64,000 nucleotides of DNA from Streptomyces sp. NBC_01481 (GTDB lineage Bacteria; Actinomycetota; Actinomycetes; Streptomycetales; Streptomycetaceae): assembly GCF_026339995.1 (NCBI RefSeq), contig NZ_JAPEPT010000008.1, forward strand, positions 1 to 64,000. The letters are read 5' to 3'. A program made the position numbers and the translations under genes. Within the stretch, counting starts at the first letter, position 1. Every line of letters begins with the position of its first letter. Below are positions 38,833 through 47,163 of this stretch, in pieces. Below the pieces are notes generated by a model. That model saw nothing but the letters and a program-made list of their open reading frames with translations, did not search any database and was not told the origin of the DNA.

Positions 38833-40041
38833 GTGTCCCGTCGTCTGTTCACCTCGGAGTCCGTGACCGAGGGTCACCCCGACAAGATCGCTGACCAGAT
38901 CAGCGACACGATTCTCGACGCCCTTCTGCGGGAGGACCCGACCTCCCGGGTCGCCGTGGAGACCTTGATCACCACCGGTCTGGTGCATGTCGCCGGCGAG
39001 GTGACCACCAAGGCGTACGCCGACATCCCCACGCTGGTGCGCAACAAGATCCTCGAGATCGGTTACGACTCCTCGAAGAAGGGCTTCGACGGCGCGTCCT
39101 GCGGCGTCTCGGTCTCCATCGGCGCACAGTCGCCGGACATCGCGCAGGGCGTCGACACCGCGTACGAGAAGCGTGTCGAGGGCGACGAGGACGAGCTCGA
39201 CAAGCAGGGCGCCGGCGACCAGGGCCTGATGTTCGGCTACGCCTGCGACGAGACTCCCGAGCTGATGCCGCTGCCGATCTACGTGGCACACCGGCTCTCG
39301 CGCCGTCTGTCCGAGGTCCGCAAGAACGGGACCATCCCGTACCTGCGCCCCGACGGCAAGACCCAGGTCACCATCGAGTACGACGGCGACAAGGCCGTGC
39401 GCCTGGACACCGTGGTCGTCTCCTCGCAGCACGCGTCGGACATCGACCTGGACTCGCTGCTCGCGCCCGACATCCGCGAGTTCGTCGTCGAGCACGTGCT
39501 CAAGCAGCTCGTCGAGGACGGCATCAAGCTGGACACCGACGGCTACCGGCTGCTGGTCAACCCGACCGGCCGCTTTGAGATCGGCGGCCCGATGGGCGAC
39601 GCCGGCCTCACCGGCCGCAAGATCATCATCGACACCTACGGCGGCATGGCCCGCCACGGCGGCGGCGCCTTCTCCGGCAAGGACCCGTCGAAGGTGGACC
39701 GCTCGGCGGCGTACGCGATGCGCTGGGTCGCGAAGAACGTCGTGGCCGCCGGCCTCGCGGCCCGCTGCGAGGTCCAGGTCGCATACGCGATCGGCAAGGC
39801 CGAGCCGGTGGGCCTCTTCGTCGAGACCTTCGGCACCGCCGCGGTCGACGTCGAGAAGATCGAGCAGGCCATCGGAGAGGTCTTCGACCTGCGCCCGGCG
39901 GCGATCATCCGCGACCTGGACCTGCTCCGCCCGATCTACGCGCAGACCGCGGCGTACGGCCACTTCGGCCGTGAGCTGCCGGACTTCACGTGGGAGCGCA
40001 CGGACCGCGTGGACGCGCTGCGCAAGGCCGCGGGTCTGTAA
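38833..40041 (+). CDS. metK: S-adenosylmethionine synthase
   Basis: This 402-residue enzyme makes SAM from methionine and ATP. The N-terminal SESVTEGHPDKIADQISD, the flexible loop GAGDQGLMFGYA and the P-loop-like GGGAFSGKDPSKVDRSAAY are all present. The GTG at 38833 gives MSRRLFTSESV. In Streptomyces, SAM levels influence antibiotic production. A perfect hairpin follows the stop, so it is probably monocistronic. Confidence 0.97.
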   Translation: MSRRLFTSESVTEGHPDKIADQISDTILDALLREDPTSRVAVETLITTGLVHVAGEVTTKAYADIPTLVRNKILEIGYDSSKKGFDGASCGVSVSIGAQSPDIAQGVDTAYEKRVEGDEDELDKQGAGDQGLMFGYACDETPELMPLPIYVAHRLSRRLSEVRKNGTIPYLRPDGKTQVTIEYDGDKAVRLDTVVVSSQHASDIDLDSLLAPDIREFVVEHVLKQLVEDGIKLDTDGYRLLVNPTGRFEIGGPMGDAGLTGRKIIIDTYGGMARHGGGAFSGKDPSKVDRSAAYAMRWVAKNVVAAGLAARCEVQVAYAIGKAEPVGLFVETFGTAAVDVEKIEQAIGEVFDLRPAAIIRDLDLLRPIYAQTAAYGHFGRELPDFTWERTDRVDALRKAAGL

Positions 40042-40059
40042 GCGAGGAGCATGCCTGTC

Positions 40060-40086
40060 GGCCCCGGACCGTGACGGTCCGGGGCC
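40060..40086 (+). terminator. metK terminator
   Basis: Perfect 12-bp arms GGCCCCGGACCG and CGGTCCGGGGCC flank a TGA loop, 18 bases after the metK stop. Confidence 0.85.
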
Positions 40087-40153
40087 GTCGTGCGTCCCGG
40101 TCGCAGCGTCGGTCCTGGTCGCACTGTCAGTGACGTCTGGTAGGAATTTGGCT

Positions 40154-42298
40154 GTGAGCAGCGACAACAAGCAGCCCGAAGAGCCCGCCGCCTGTGGGCC
40201 GGAGCAGCTTGCGCTCATTCGGGAGACGGTGCGCAAGGCCAAGGTGCCCAAGGCGAAACCGCGGACCTGGCGAGGGGCCGCGCTCGCCAAGGAATTGCCC
40301 GTGGCGCGCGTGATGGTCAACAAAGGCGTGCTGCATCTCGATCAGTACTTCGACTACGCCGTGCCCGAGGAGCTGGACGCGGACGCGCAGCCCGGGGTGC
40401 GGGTCCGCGTGCGGTTCGGGGCCGGGGGGCACCGGGTGCGGGAAGGACGGCGTGAAGGCGGCGGCCTGATCGACGGGTTTCTCATCGAGCGGCGGGCCGA
40501 GTCGGACTACGGGGGAGCGCTGGCCGCGCTCGCCTATGTGGTCTCGCCCGAGCCGGTGCTCAGCCCTCAGATGCTCGCCCTGGCGCGTGCGGTCGCCGAT
40601 CGCTATGCGGGGAGCCTGGCGGATGTGCTGCAGCTCGCCGTTCCGCCGAGGAACGGGCGGGCCGAGGCGAAGCCCTCGCCGGAGCCGTTGCCGCCGCCCG
40701 CTGCGCCGGAGCCCGGGAGCTGGGTGCGGTACGGGCGGGGGGCGGCGTTTTTGGAGGCGCTCGCGACCGGGGGTGCGCCGCGGGCGGTGTGGACCGCCTT
40801 GCCCGGGCCCCAGTGGCCGGACGAGCTCGCGCGGGCCGTCGCCGCGACGCTCGCCTCGGAGCGGGGCGCGCTGGTCGTGGTGCCCGACGGGCGGCGCGCC
40901 GCGCGGGTCGACGCCGCGCTCACCGCGCTGCTGGGGGAGGGGCGCCACGCCCTGCTCACGGCCGAGTCCGGCCCCGAGAAGCGCTACCGGCAGTGGCTCG
41001 CCGTGCGACGCGGGTCCGTGCGCGCCGTCGTCGGTACCCGGGCCGCGATGTTCGCCCCCGTACAGGACCTCGGCCTGGTCGCGATCTGGGACGACGGCGA
41101 CTCCAGCCACAGCGACGAGAACGCGCCGTTCCCGCATGTGCGCGAGGTACTGGAGCTGCGGGCCGCCCACGACAGATGCGGCTTCCTGCTGGGGAGTACG
41201 AGCTGCACGGTCGAGGCGGCCCAGCTCGTGGAGAGCGGCTGGGCGCTGCCGCTGATCGCCGACCGCGAGCAGGTGCGCAAGAGCGCGCCCCTCGTGCGCA
41301 CGGTCGGGGACGGCGAGCTGGCGCGCGACGAGGCCGCGCGGGCGGCCCGGCTGCCGAGCCTGGCCTGGCAGACCGTGCGGGACGGGCTGAAGAGCGGACC
41401 GGTGCTGGTCCAGGTGCCGAGGCGCGGCTATGTGCCCAGGCTCGCCTGCGAGCGGTGCCGTACGCCCGCACGCTGCCGGCACTGTGCGGGCCCGCTGGAG
41501 GCGCCGGACGAGCGCGATCTGAACTGCGGCTGGTGCGGACGCGGTGCGCCCGACTGGCATTGCGTCGAGTGCGGCAGTACGAGACTGCGCGCCCAGATCG
41601 TCGGCGCCCGGCGCACGGCGGAGGAGCTGGGCCGCGCCTTCCCCGCCGTCCAGGTGCGCACATCGGGCCGGGACCATGTGCTGGACAGCGTGCCCGATCG
41701 GCCCGCGCTCGTGGTGAGCACGCCCGGTGCGGAGCCCGTCGCCGAGGGCGGATACGCGGCGGCGCTGCTGCTCGACGGCTGGGCGATGCTGGGGCGACCC
41801 GATCTGCGGGCGGGTGAGGACGCGCTGCGGCGCTGGATAGACGCGGCCTCGCTGGTACGCGGGCAGAGCGAGGGCGGCACGTTGGTGGTGGTCGCCGAGC
41901 CGACGCTTCGTCCCGTACAGGCGCTGGTGCGCTGGGACCCGGTCGGGCACGCACAGCGCGAGCTGGCCGAACGGGCGGAGCTCGGGTTCCCGCCGGTGTC
42001 GCGGATGGCGGCGGTGTCGGGGCGTGCGGAGGCGGTCGCCGCGTTTGTGGCGAGTGCCGAACTGCCGGGCGACACCGAGGTGTTGGGCCCCGTCCCGCTC
42101 CGGGTCACGGACTCGGGCAGGCCTCGCAGGCCGGGTGATCCTCCGGTGGGCGAGACATGGGAGCGGGTGCTGCTCCGGGTGCCGCCGGGCAGCGGAGCGG
42201 CACTGGCCGCGGCGCTGAAGTCGGCCCAGGCGGCCCGGATGGCCCGCGGGGGCACCGAGCAGGTACGGATCAGGGTCGACCCGCCGGACATCGGCTGA
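40154..42298 (+). CDS. priA: PriA-like primosomal protein N' lacking helicase motifs
   Basis: This 714-residue protein has the PriA N-terminal 3'-DNA-end binding domain (VARVMVNKGVLHLDQYFDYAV), a helicase-like core and intact zinc-binding cysteines (CERCRTPARCRHC and CGWCGRGAPDWHCVEC). The Walker A GxxGxGKT is absent, and the DEEH box is replaced by WDDGDSSHSDEN, so ATPase activity is unlikely. This degenerate form is known in actinobacteria. The GTG at 40154 follows GTAGGAA; an earlier TTG is possible. It is convergent with the small HTH gene. Confidence 0.9.
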   Translation: MSSDNKQPEEPAACGPEQLALIRETVRKAKVPKAKPRTWRGAALAKELPVARVMVNKGVLHLDQYFDYAVPEELDADAQPGVRVRVRFGAGGHRVREGRREGGGLIDGFLIERRAESDYGGALAALAYVVSPEPVLSPQMLALARAVADRYAGSLADVLQLAVPPRNGRAEAKPSPEPLPPPAAPEPGSWVRYGRGAAFLEALATGGAPRAVWTALPGPQWPDELARAVAATLASERGALVVVPDGRRAARVDAALTALLGEGRHALLTAESGPEKRYRQWLAVRRGSVRAVVGTRAAMFAPVQDLGLVAIWDDGDSSHSDENAPFPHVREVLELRAAHDRCGFLLGSTSCTVEAAQLVESGWALPLIADREQVRKSAPLVRTVGDGELARDEAARAARLPSLAWQTVRDGLKSGPVLVQVPRRGYVPRLACERCRTPARCRHCAGPLEAPDERDLNCGWCGRGAPDWHCVECGSTRLRAQIVGARRTAEELGRAFPAVQVRTSGRDHVLDSVPDRPALVVSTPGAEPVAEGGYAAALLLDGWAMLGRPDLRAGEDALRRWIDAASLVRGQSEGGTLVVVAEPTLRPVQALVRWDPVGHAQRELAERAELGFPPVSRMAAVSGRAEAVAAFVASAELPGDTEVLGPVPLRVTDSGRPRRPGDPPVGETWERVLLRVPPGSGAALAAALKSAQAARMARGGTEQVRIRVDPPDIG

Positions 42299-42324
42299 GG
42301 CGCGCCGGTCCGCACAGCAAGCGA

Positions 42325-42352
42325 CTGCCCCCACCCGTCGGGGCAGGGGCAG
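42325..42352. terminator. Hairpin between convergent priA and HTH gene
   Basis: CTGCCCC (42325-42331) pairs with GGGGCAG (42346-42352) in a 66-base convergent gap. Alternative pairings exist, so it is a modest candidate. Confidence 0.5.
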
Positions 42353-42364
42353 CCGGGCGGGAGG

Positions 42365-42901
42365 TCAGCCGTTGCGCGGGCCGGGGAAGGCGCTCGGGCG
42401 GGCCTCCTCGCGGTGGGATTGGCCGGGGGCCGCCGACTGCGGCGGCATCGTGCGGGCTGCGGGGACGGCCGACAGGCTCGGGCCCACCGGCAGCGTGCGG
42501 GTCGCCGCAGTCTCCCCGCCGTGGTCCACATCAGCGGTGCCCGCCTGCTGCGCGGCCCGCCGTGCTCCGTACCGGCGGTGCACCGCCTGCTTGGTGACTC
42601 CCAGGGCCGAGCCGACCGCGTCCCACGAGAAGCCCAGCGAACGGTCGAAGTCCACTGCCGCGGTCACCAGTGTCTCGACACTGTCCCGCAGCTCCTGCGC
42701 CAGACGGACGGTCGGGGCCGGGGCTCTGCCGTAGACGACGAAGCCCGTGGAGGGGCCTGAGCGGCGCGGGCGGTAGACATTGCCCAGCTGGGCGGTGAGC
42801 GTGCGCAAGGCGTCCACCTGCCGGCGGACCCGCTCGATGTCACGCACCAACAGGTGCAGACTTGCCCGGGCTTGGGCGTCGTGGGTTGCGTGGTCGGCCA
42901 T
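42365..42901 (-). CDS. Small helix-turn-helix-like protein of unknown function
   Basis: This 178-residue protein has a helical N-terminus (about 10-40, SLHLLVRDIERVRRQVDAL), a middle segment, and a likely helix-turn-helix (about 95-118) in SWDAVGSALGVTKQAVHRRYG, which resembles sigma-70 region 4 or AsnC-type folds. The C-terminal 60 residues are Pro/Ala/Ser-rich and probably disordered. The ATG at 42901 has GAGAGG seven bases upstream. A palindrome at 42963-42980 in its upstream region may be its operator. No characterised homologue is recognised. Confidence 0.75.
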   Translation of the reverse strand: MADHATHDAQARASLHLLVRDIERVRRQVDALRTLTAQLGNVYRPRRSGPSTGFVVYGRAPAPTVRLAQELRDSVETLVTAAVDFDRSLGFSWDAVGSALGVTKQAVHRRYGARRAAQQAGTADVDHGGETAATRTLPVGPSLSAVPAARTMPPQSAAPGQSHREEARPSAFPGPRNG

Positions 42902-42962
42902 TGACAAGCCTCTCGAACCGGCGTTGAAAAGGGGCCGGGCCGCATCCGGGGCGGCCCGCTTC

Positions 42963-42980
42963 GGTCAATCTCTCTTGACC
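42963..42980. promoter_or_regulatory. Palindrome GGTCAA-N6-TTGACC
   Basis: A perfect 6-bp inverted repeat with a 6-base spacer lies between the divergent HTH gene and fmt. Each arm also reads as a TTGACC -35-like hexamer, one per strand, so it could be an operator overlapping divergent promoters. Confidence 0.4.
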
Positions 42981-43075
42981 AACGCTCCACCCGGCGATGT
43001 GGTCACGGGGCAGGGGCGTATGCGTATGTGCGCGGGGCGCACGGCCGCCCGTACGCCCCCTGCAGCCCCGCCCCA

Positions 43076-43113
43076 TAGACTGGTGTGCTGCTCGTCACCG
43101 CACAGACGAGCAG
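43076..43113 (+). promoter_or_regulatory. fmt -10 element and leader hairpin
   Basis: TAGACT at 43076-43081 is a good -10. Just downstream a perfect 9-bp stem CTGCTCGTC/GACGAGCAG (43088-43096 with 43105-43113) would form at the very 5' end of the fmt mRNA, 39 bases before the ATG. Confidence 0.45.
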
Positions 43114-43152
43114 TTGCCGGCACGCATCAGCCTGAGAGGCAGTCAGCCACCG

Positions 43153-44085
43153 ATGAAGCTCGTCTTCGCAGGCACCCCCGAGGTCGCCGTACCCGCCCTG
43201 GACGCCCTGATCGCCTCCGACCGGCATGAAGTCGCCGCGGTCGTCACCCGGCCCGACGCGCCCGCGGGGCGCGGTCGACGCCTGGTGGCCAGCCCGGTCG
43301 CGCAGCGTGCCGAGGAGGCCGGGATCGAGGTGCTGAAGCCGGCCGGGCCGCGCGACGAGGCGTTCATCGAGCGGCTGCGCGAGATCGCGCCCGACTGCTG
43401 CCCGGTCGTCGCCTACGGCGCGCTGCTGCCCAAGGTGGCCCTCGACGTGCCCGCCCGTGGCTGGGTCAATCTGCACTTCTCGCTGCTGCCCGCCTGGCGC
43501 GGTGCCGCACCCGTCCAGCACGCGATCCTCGCGGGGGACGAGATGACCGGCGCGTCGACCTTCCTGATCGAGGAAGGCCTCGACTCCGGGCCGGTCTACG
43601 GCGTGATCACCGAGCAGGTACGGTCCACCGACACCAGCGGCGACCTGCTCACCCGGCTCGCCTTCGCGGGCGCCGGGCTGCTCGCCGCGACCATGGACGG
43701 GATCGAGGACGGCACCCTGCAGGCCGTGCCGCAGCCGGCCGAGGGCATCTCGCTCGCGCCGAAGATCAACGTCGAGAATGCCCATGTGGACTTCAGGGCC
43801 CCGGCGCTGCGCGTCGACCGCCTCGTCCGCGGGTGCACCCCGGCGCCCGGCGCGTGGACGGTCTTCCGTGGGGAGCGGCTCAAGCTGATCCACGTGGCAC
43901 TGGTGCCGGACCACACAGCGCTCAAGCCCGGCGAGCTCTCGGCCGGCAAGAACAATGTGTACGTGGGCACCGGATCGCACGCCGTCGAGCTGCTCTGGGT
44001 CCAGCCGCAGGGCAAGAAGCCGATGCGCGCGGCCGACTGGGCGCGCGGGGTGCGCATCGTCCCGGGAGAAGGAGTCGGCGCGTAG
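43153..44085 (+). CDS. fmt: Methionyl-tRNA formyltransferase
   Basis: This 310-residue enzyme formylates initiator Met-tRNA. The N-terminal MKLVFAGTPEVAVPALDAL and the catalytic region (LHFSLLPAWRGAAPVQHAIL, with the Asn/His/Asp set) are typical. A C-terminal OB-like domain follows. The ATG at 43153 was chosen because the upstream in-frame stretch does not look coding. It lies 96 bases ahead of rsmB, a common pairing. Confidence 0.95.
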   Translation: MKLVFAGTPEVAVPALDALIASDRHEVAAVVTRPDAPAGRGRRLVASPVAQRAEEAGIEVLKPAGPRDEAFIERLREIAPDCCPVVAYGALLPKVALDVPARGWVNLHFSLLPAWRGAAPVQHAILAGDEMTGASTFLIEEGLDSGPVYGVITEQVRSTDTSGDLLTRLAFAGAGLLAATMDGIEDGTLQAVPQPAEGISLAPKINVENAHVDFRAPALRVDRLVRGCTPAPGAWTVFRGERLKLIHVALVPDHTALKPGELSAGKNNVYVGTGSHAVELLWVQPQGKKPMRAADWARGVRIVPGEGVGA

Positions 44086-44181
44086 CGCCGTCGTGCAAGG
44101 GCGGTGGTGGGAGACGGGCGGGAAGGTGGGCGCGACGGAAGTAGGCTGAGGGCGTTCGACCCTTTCGATCGCGGAGCACCT

Positions 44182-45615
44182 TTGAACGAGCAGGCACATC
44201 GCCGTCCCCCGAAGCCGTACCGCCGCCCCAAGAAGGATCCCGTGCGGATCCTCGCCTTCGAGGCGCTCAGGGCCGTCGACGAGAGGGACGCGTACGCCAA
44301 CCTGGTCCTGCCGCCCCTGCTGAGGAAGGCCCGGGAGAAGGACGACTTCGACGCGCGTGACGCGGCGCTCGCCACCGAGCTGGTGTACGGGACGCTGCGC
44401 CGCCAGGGCACGTACGACGCGATCATCTCGGCGTGCATCGACCGGCCGCTGCGCGAGGTCGACCCGCCCGTGCTCGACGTGCTGGCGCTCGGCGCCCACC
44501 AGTTGCTCGGGACTCGGATCCCCACACATGCGGCGGTCTCCGCGAGCGTGGAGCTGGCGCGGGTCGTGCTCGGCGACGGGCGCGCCAGGTTCGTCAACGC
44601 CGTGCTGCGCAAGATCTCGCAGGACGATCTGGACACCTGGCTGGAGCGGGTCGCTCCGCCGTACGAGGACGACGCCGAGGACCACCTGGCCGTGGTGCAC
44701 TCGCATCCGCGGTGGGTCGTCTCCGCGCTGTGGGACTCGCTGGGCGGCCCCCGCGCCGGGATCGAGGACCTGCTGGAGGCCGACAACGAGCGGCCCGAGG
44801 TGACCCTCGTCGCCCGGCCCGGCCGCTCCACCACCGGCGAACTGCTCGATGTGCTGGGCGAGGAGTCCGGGCTGCCGGGGCGCTGGTCGCCTTACGCCGT
44901 GCGGCTTGCCGAGGGCGGCGAACCCGGCGCCATCGAGGCCGTACGCGACGGCCGGGCCGGTGTCCAGGACGAGGGCAGCCAGCTCGTCGCGATCGCCCTC
45001 GCGAACGCGCCGCTCGACGGACCCGACGAGCGCTGGCTCGACGGCTGCGCGGGACCCGGCGGCAAGGCGGCGCTGCTGGGCGCACTCGCCGCGCAGCGGG
45101 GCGCATCGCTCCTGGCCTCCGAGAAGCAGCCGCACCGCGCCCGTCTGGTCGAGCGGGCGCTCGCCGGGAACCCGGGCCCGTACCAGGTCATTGCCGCGGA
45201 CGGAACGCGTCCGCCGTGGCGTGAGGGCTGCTTCGACCGCGTACTCGTCGATGTCCCGTGCACCGGCCTCGGCGCGCTGCGCCGCCGTCCCGAGGCCCGC
45301 TGGCGTCGCCGTCCCGAGGACCTGGAGGGCTTCGCGCCGCTCCAACGCGGGCTGCTGCGCGAGGCGTTGAAGGCCGTACGGGTCGGGGGAGTGGTCGGAT
45401 ACGCGACCTGCTCGCCGCACCTTGCCGAGACCCGGGTGGTCGTGGACGACGTACTCAAGGGCCGCGGCGGCGAAGCCGTGGAGGCCGAGTTGGTGGACGC
45501 CAGGCCCTTGATGCCGGGGGTTCCCGCGCTGGGTGACGGGCCCGATGTGCAGCTGTGGCCGCATCTGCACGGCACGGACGCGATGTACCTCGCGCTGCTG
45601 CGTCGTACGGCCTGA
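44182..45615 (+). CDS. rsmB: 16S rRNA (cytosine-C5) methyltransferase RsmB/Sun
   Basis: This 477-residue enzyme has an N-terminal NusB-like RNA-binding domain (about 20-165, PVRILAFEALRAVDERDAYA) and a C-terminal SAM methyltransferase domain. SAM motif I is DGCAGPGGKAALLGAL. The two catalytic cysteines lie in VDVPCTGLGALRRRPE and GYATCSPHLAET. The TTG at 44182 follows GCGGAG and gives MNEQAHRRPPKPYRRPKKDP. It is followed by a perfect 20-bp terminator. Confidence 0.93.
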   Translation: MNEQAHRRPPKPYRRPKKDPVRILAFEALRAVDERDAYANLVLPPLLRKAREKDDFDARDAALATELVYGTLRRQGTYDAIISACIDRPLREVDPPVLDVLALGAHQLLGTRIPTHAAVSASVELARVVLGDGRARFVNAVLRKISQDDLDTWLERVAPPYEDDAEDHLAVVHSHPRWVVSALWDSLGGPRAGIEDLLEADNERPEVTLVARPGRSTTGELLDVLGEESGLPGRWSPYAVRLAEGGEPGAIEAVRDGRAGVQDEGSQLVAIALANAPLDGPDERWLDGCAGPGGKAALLGALAAQRGASLLASEKQPHRARLVERALAGNPGPYQVIAADGTRPPWREGCFDRVLVDVPCTGLGALRRRPEARWRRRPEDLEGFAPLQRGLLREALKAVRVGGVVGYATCSPHLAETRVVVDDVLKGRGGEAVEAELVDARPLMPGVPALGDGPDVQLWPHLHGTDAMYLALLRRTA

Positions 45616-45632
45616 GACGAGGCGTATGTGGC

Positions 45633-45677
45633 GGGGCCGGGCTGCTCCCTCCTGGACGGAGGGAGCAGCCCGGCCCC
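45633..45677. terminator. Perfect 20-bp hairpin between convergent rsmB and binding-protein gene
   Basis: Arms 45633-45652 and 45658-45677 (core GGCCGGGCTGCTCCCTCC) pair perfectly around a TGGAC loop. It serves both convergent genes. Confidence 0.9.
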
Positions 45678-45695
45678 GTGACGCCTCTGCGGTGG

Positions 45696-46919
45696 TCAGC
45701 CTCCGAACGTGCCGGTGGTGACCGCCTTCCAAGCACCGCCCGAGACCTCGTAGACGGTGAGCTGCTTGTTGGTGGCGTCGCCGTATTCGTCGAAGGAGAC
45801 CTTGCCCATGACTCCGTCGAAGGAGACCTTCTGCAGGGACTCGGTGACCTGGGCACGGGCGTCGGAGGGCAGCTTGCCGTCCTTGGCCACGGCCTTGACC
45901 GCCTGGATGATCGCCCAGGCCGAGTCGTAGGAGAAGCCGCCGTAGGCTCCGTACGCCTCTTTGTACCCGGCCGCCTTGTAGTCCTCGATGAACTTCTTGG
46001 CGGAGGGCAGGTCCTCGACGGGTGCGCCGACGGAGGTGGCCATGTCGCCTTCGCCGCGGGCGCCGGTGAGCTTGAGGTACTCGTCGCTGTAGATCGCGTC
46101 GCCACCGATCAGCGGGATCGTGGCACCCGACTTCTTGACCTGCGCGCTGAGCGGGCCGGCCACCGGGTACTCACCGCCGTAGTAGACGACGTCCGCGCCC
46201 GAGTTCTTGATCTTGGTGGCTACGGACCCGAAGTCCTTGGCCTCCGGGTTGACGTGCTCGGTGCCGACGACCGCGCCGCCGAGCTTCTTGAAATGGGCGG
46301 AGAAGGTCGCGGCCAGGCCGGCGCCGTAGGTCTTCTTGTCGTCGACGACGAAGACCTTCTTCTTCTTGGCCGTGTTGTACAGGTACTCGGCGGCGAACGG
46401 GCCCTGGATGGCGTCCGTGGTCGCGGTCCGGAAGTACGTCTTGAACGGCCGGGCCTTCTCCCCCTTGTCCCACTTGTCGCCTTGGGTGAGGGCGGGGTTG
46501 GTGTTGACCGAGACCTCGACCACCTGGGCCGCGTCGAAGACCTTCTGCATGGACTGGGCCACGGAGGAGTTCAGCGGGCCGACGACTCCGAGGACGCTCT
46601 TGTCGGCGACGAGCTTGGTTGCGTTCTGCTGGCCGGAGGAGGGCTGTGCCTGGTCGTCGAGAGCCTCGATCTTGAAGGTGACGCCCGGCACCTCCTTGTT
46701 CTTGTTGGCCTGCTTGACGGCGAGGTCGACCGAGTTCTTCATGCCGAGGCCGAGAGCGGAGAGCTCCCCGGTCAACGGCGCGTCGAAACCGATGGTGACG
46801 ACGGTGCCGTCGCCGGCGGCGTCGTTGGCTTTGCCTGTGTCACGGGAGCCGCACGCTGTGAGCGAGAGTGCTCCGGCGGCGAGCGCGGCGGTGACAGCTA
46901 TGAGAGAACGGTTGCGCAC
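45696..46919 (-). CDS. Branched-chain amino acid ABC transporter substrate-binding lipoprotein (LivK-like), orphan
   Basis: This 407-residue secreted lipoprotein has a lipobox LSLTAC with Cys23 as lipidation site. A periplasmic-binding type 1 fold follows (IGFDAPLTGELSALGLGMKNSVDLAV, with VVGPLNSSVAQSM), typical of Leu/Ile/Val or urea/amide receptors. No permease or ATPase genes lie nearby, so it must share components encoded elsewhere or act as a sensor. The GTG at 46919 has AAGGA seven bases upstream. A TAGAGT -10 candidate lies on the minus strand at 46997-47002. Confidence 0.88.
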   Translation of the reverse strand: MRNRSLIAVTAALAAGALSLTACGSRDTGKANDAAGDGTVVTIGFDAPLTGELSALGLGMKNSVDLAVKQANKNKEVPGVTFKIEALDDQAQPSSGQQNATKLVADKSVLGVVGPLNSSVAQSMQKVFDAAQVVEVSVNTNPALTQGDKWDKGEKARPFKTYFRTATTDAIQGPFAAEYLYNTAKKKKVFVVDDKKTYGAGLAATFSAHFKKLGGAVVGTEHVNPEAKDFGSVATKIKNSGADVVYYGGEYPVAGPLSAQVKKSGATIPLIGGDAIYSDEYLKLTGARGEGDMATSVGAPVEDLPSAKKFIEDYKAAGYKEAYGAYGGFSYDSAWAIIQAVKAVAKDGKLPSDARAQVTESLQKVSFDGVMGKVSFDEYGDATNKQLTVYEVSGGAWKAVTTGTFGG

Positions 46920-47163
46920 GTTCGGTCCTTCCCCTTCGAGGCGCTTGACCGCGCTGCCGGACCGAAGATCGGTCCTCTGGCACGGCGGCTGGCGTGACTC
47001 TAGATGGCGTCCACCGAAGTGAGCAGTGGGGACGAACCGATGTGATTCTCTTGTGATGGCGCTCCTCACGCGAAGGACTTCGCCTCATGGGGGCCGGTTC
47101 CGCGGTCACGATGTGGCGGTCTGGCGTGTCAGGGGACGCCGGGCGCGGCGGATTGCGGGCCGC

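Noticed and set aside
40060..40153. Extension of priA upstream to 39575
   Set aside because: The open frame runs backwards through the metK 3' end and the metK terminator. The GTG at 40154 has a ribosome binding site and fits the family.
43003..45732. 909-residue minus-strand open frame over fmt and rsmB
   Set aside because: It spans two well-defined enzymes on the other strand. Its composition is typical of antisense GC-rich frames.
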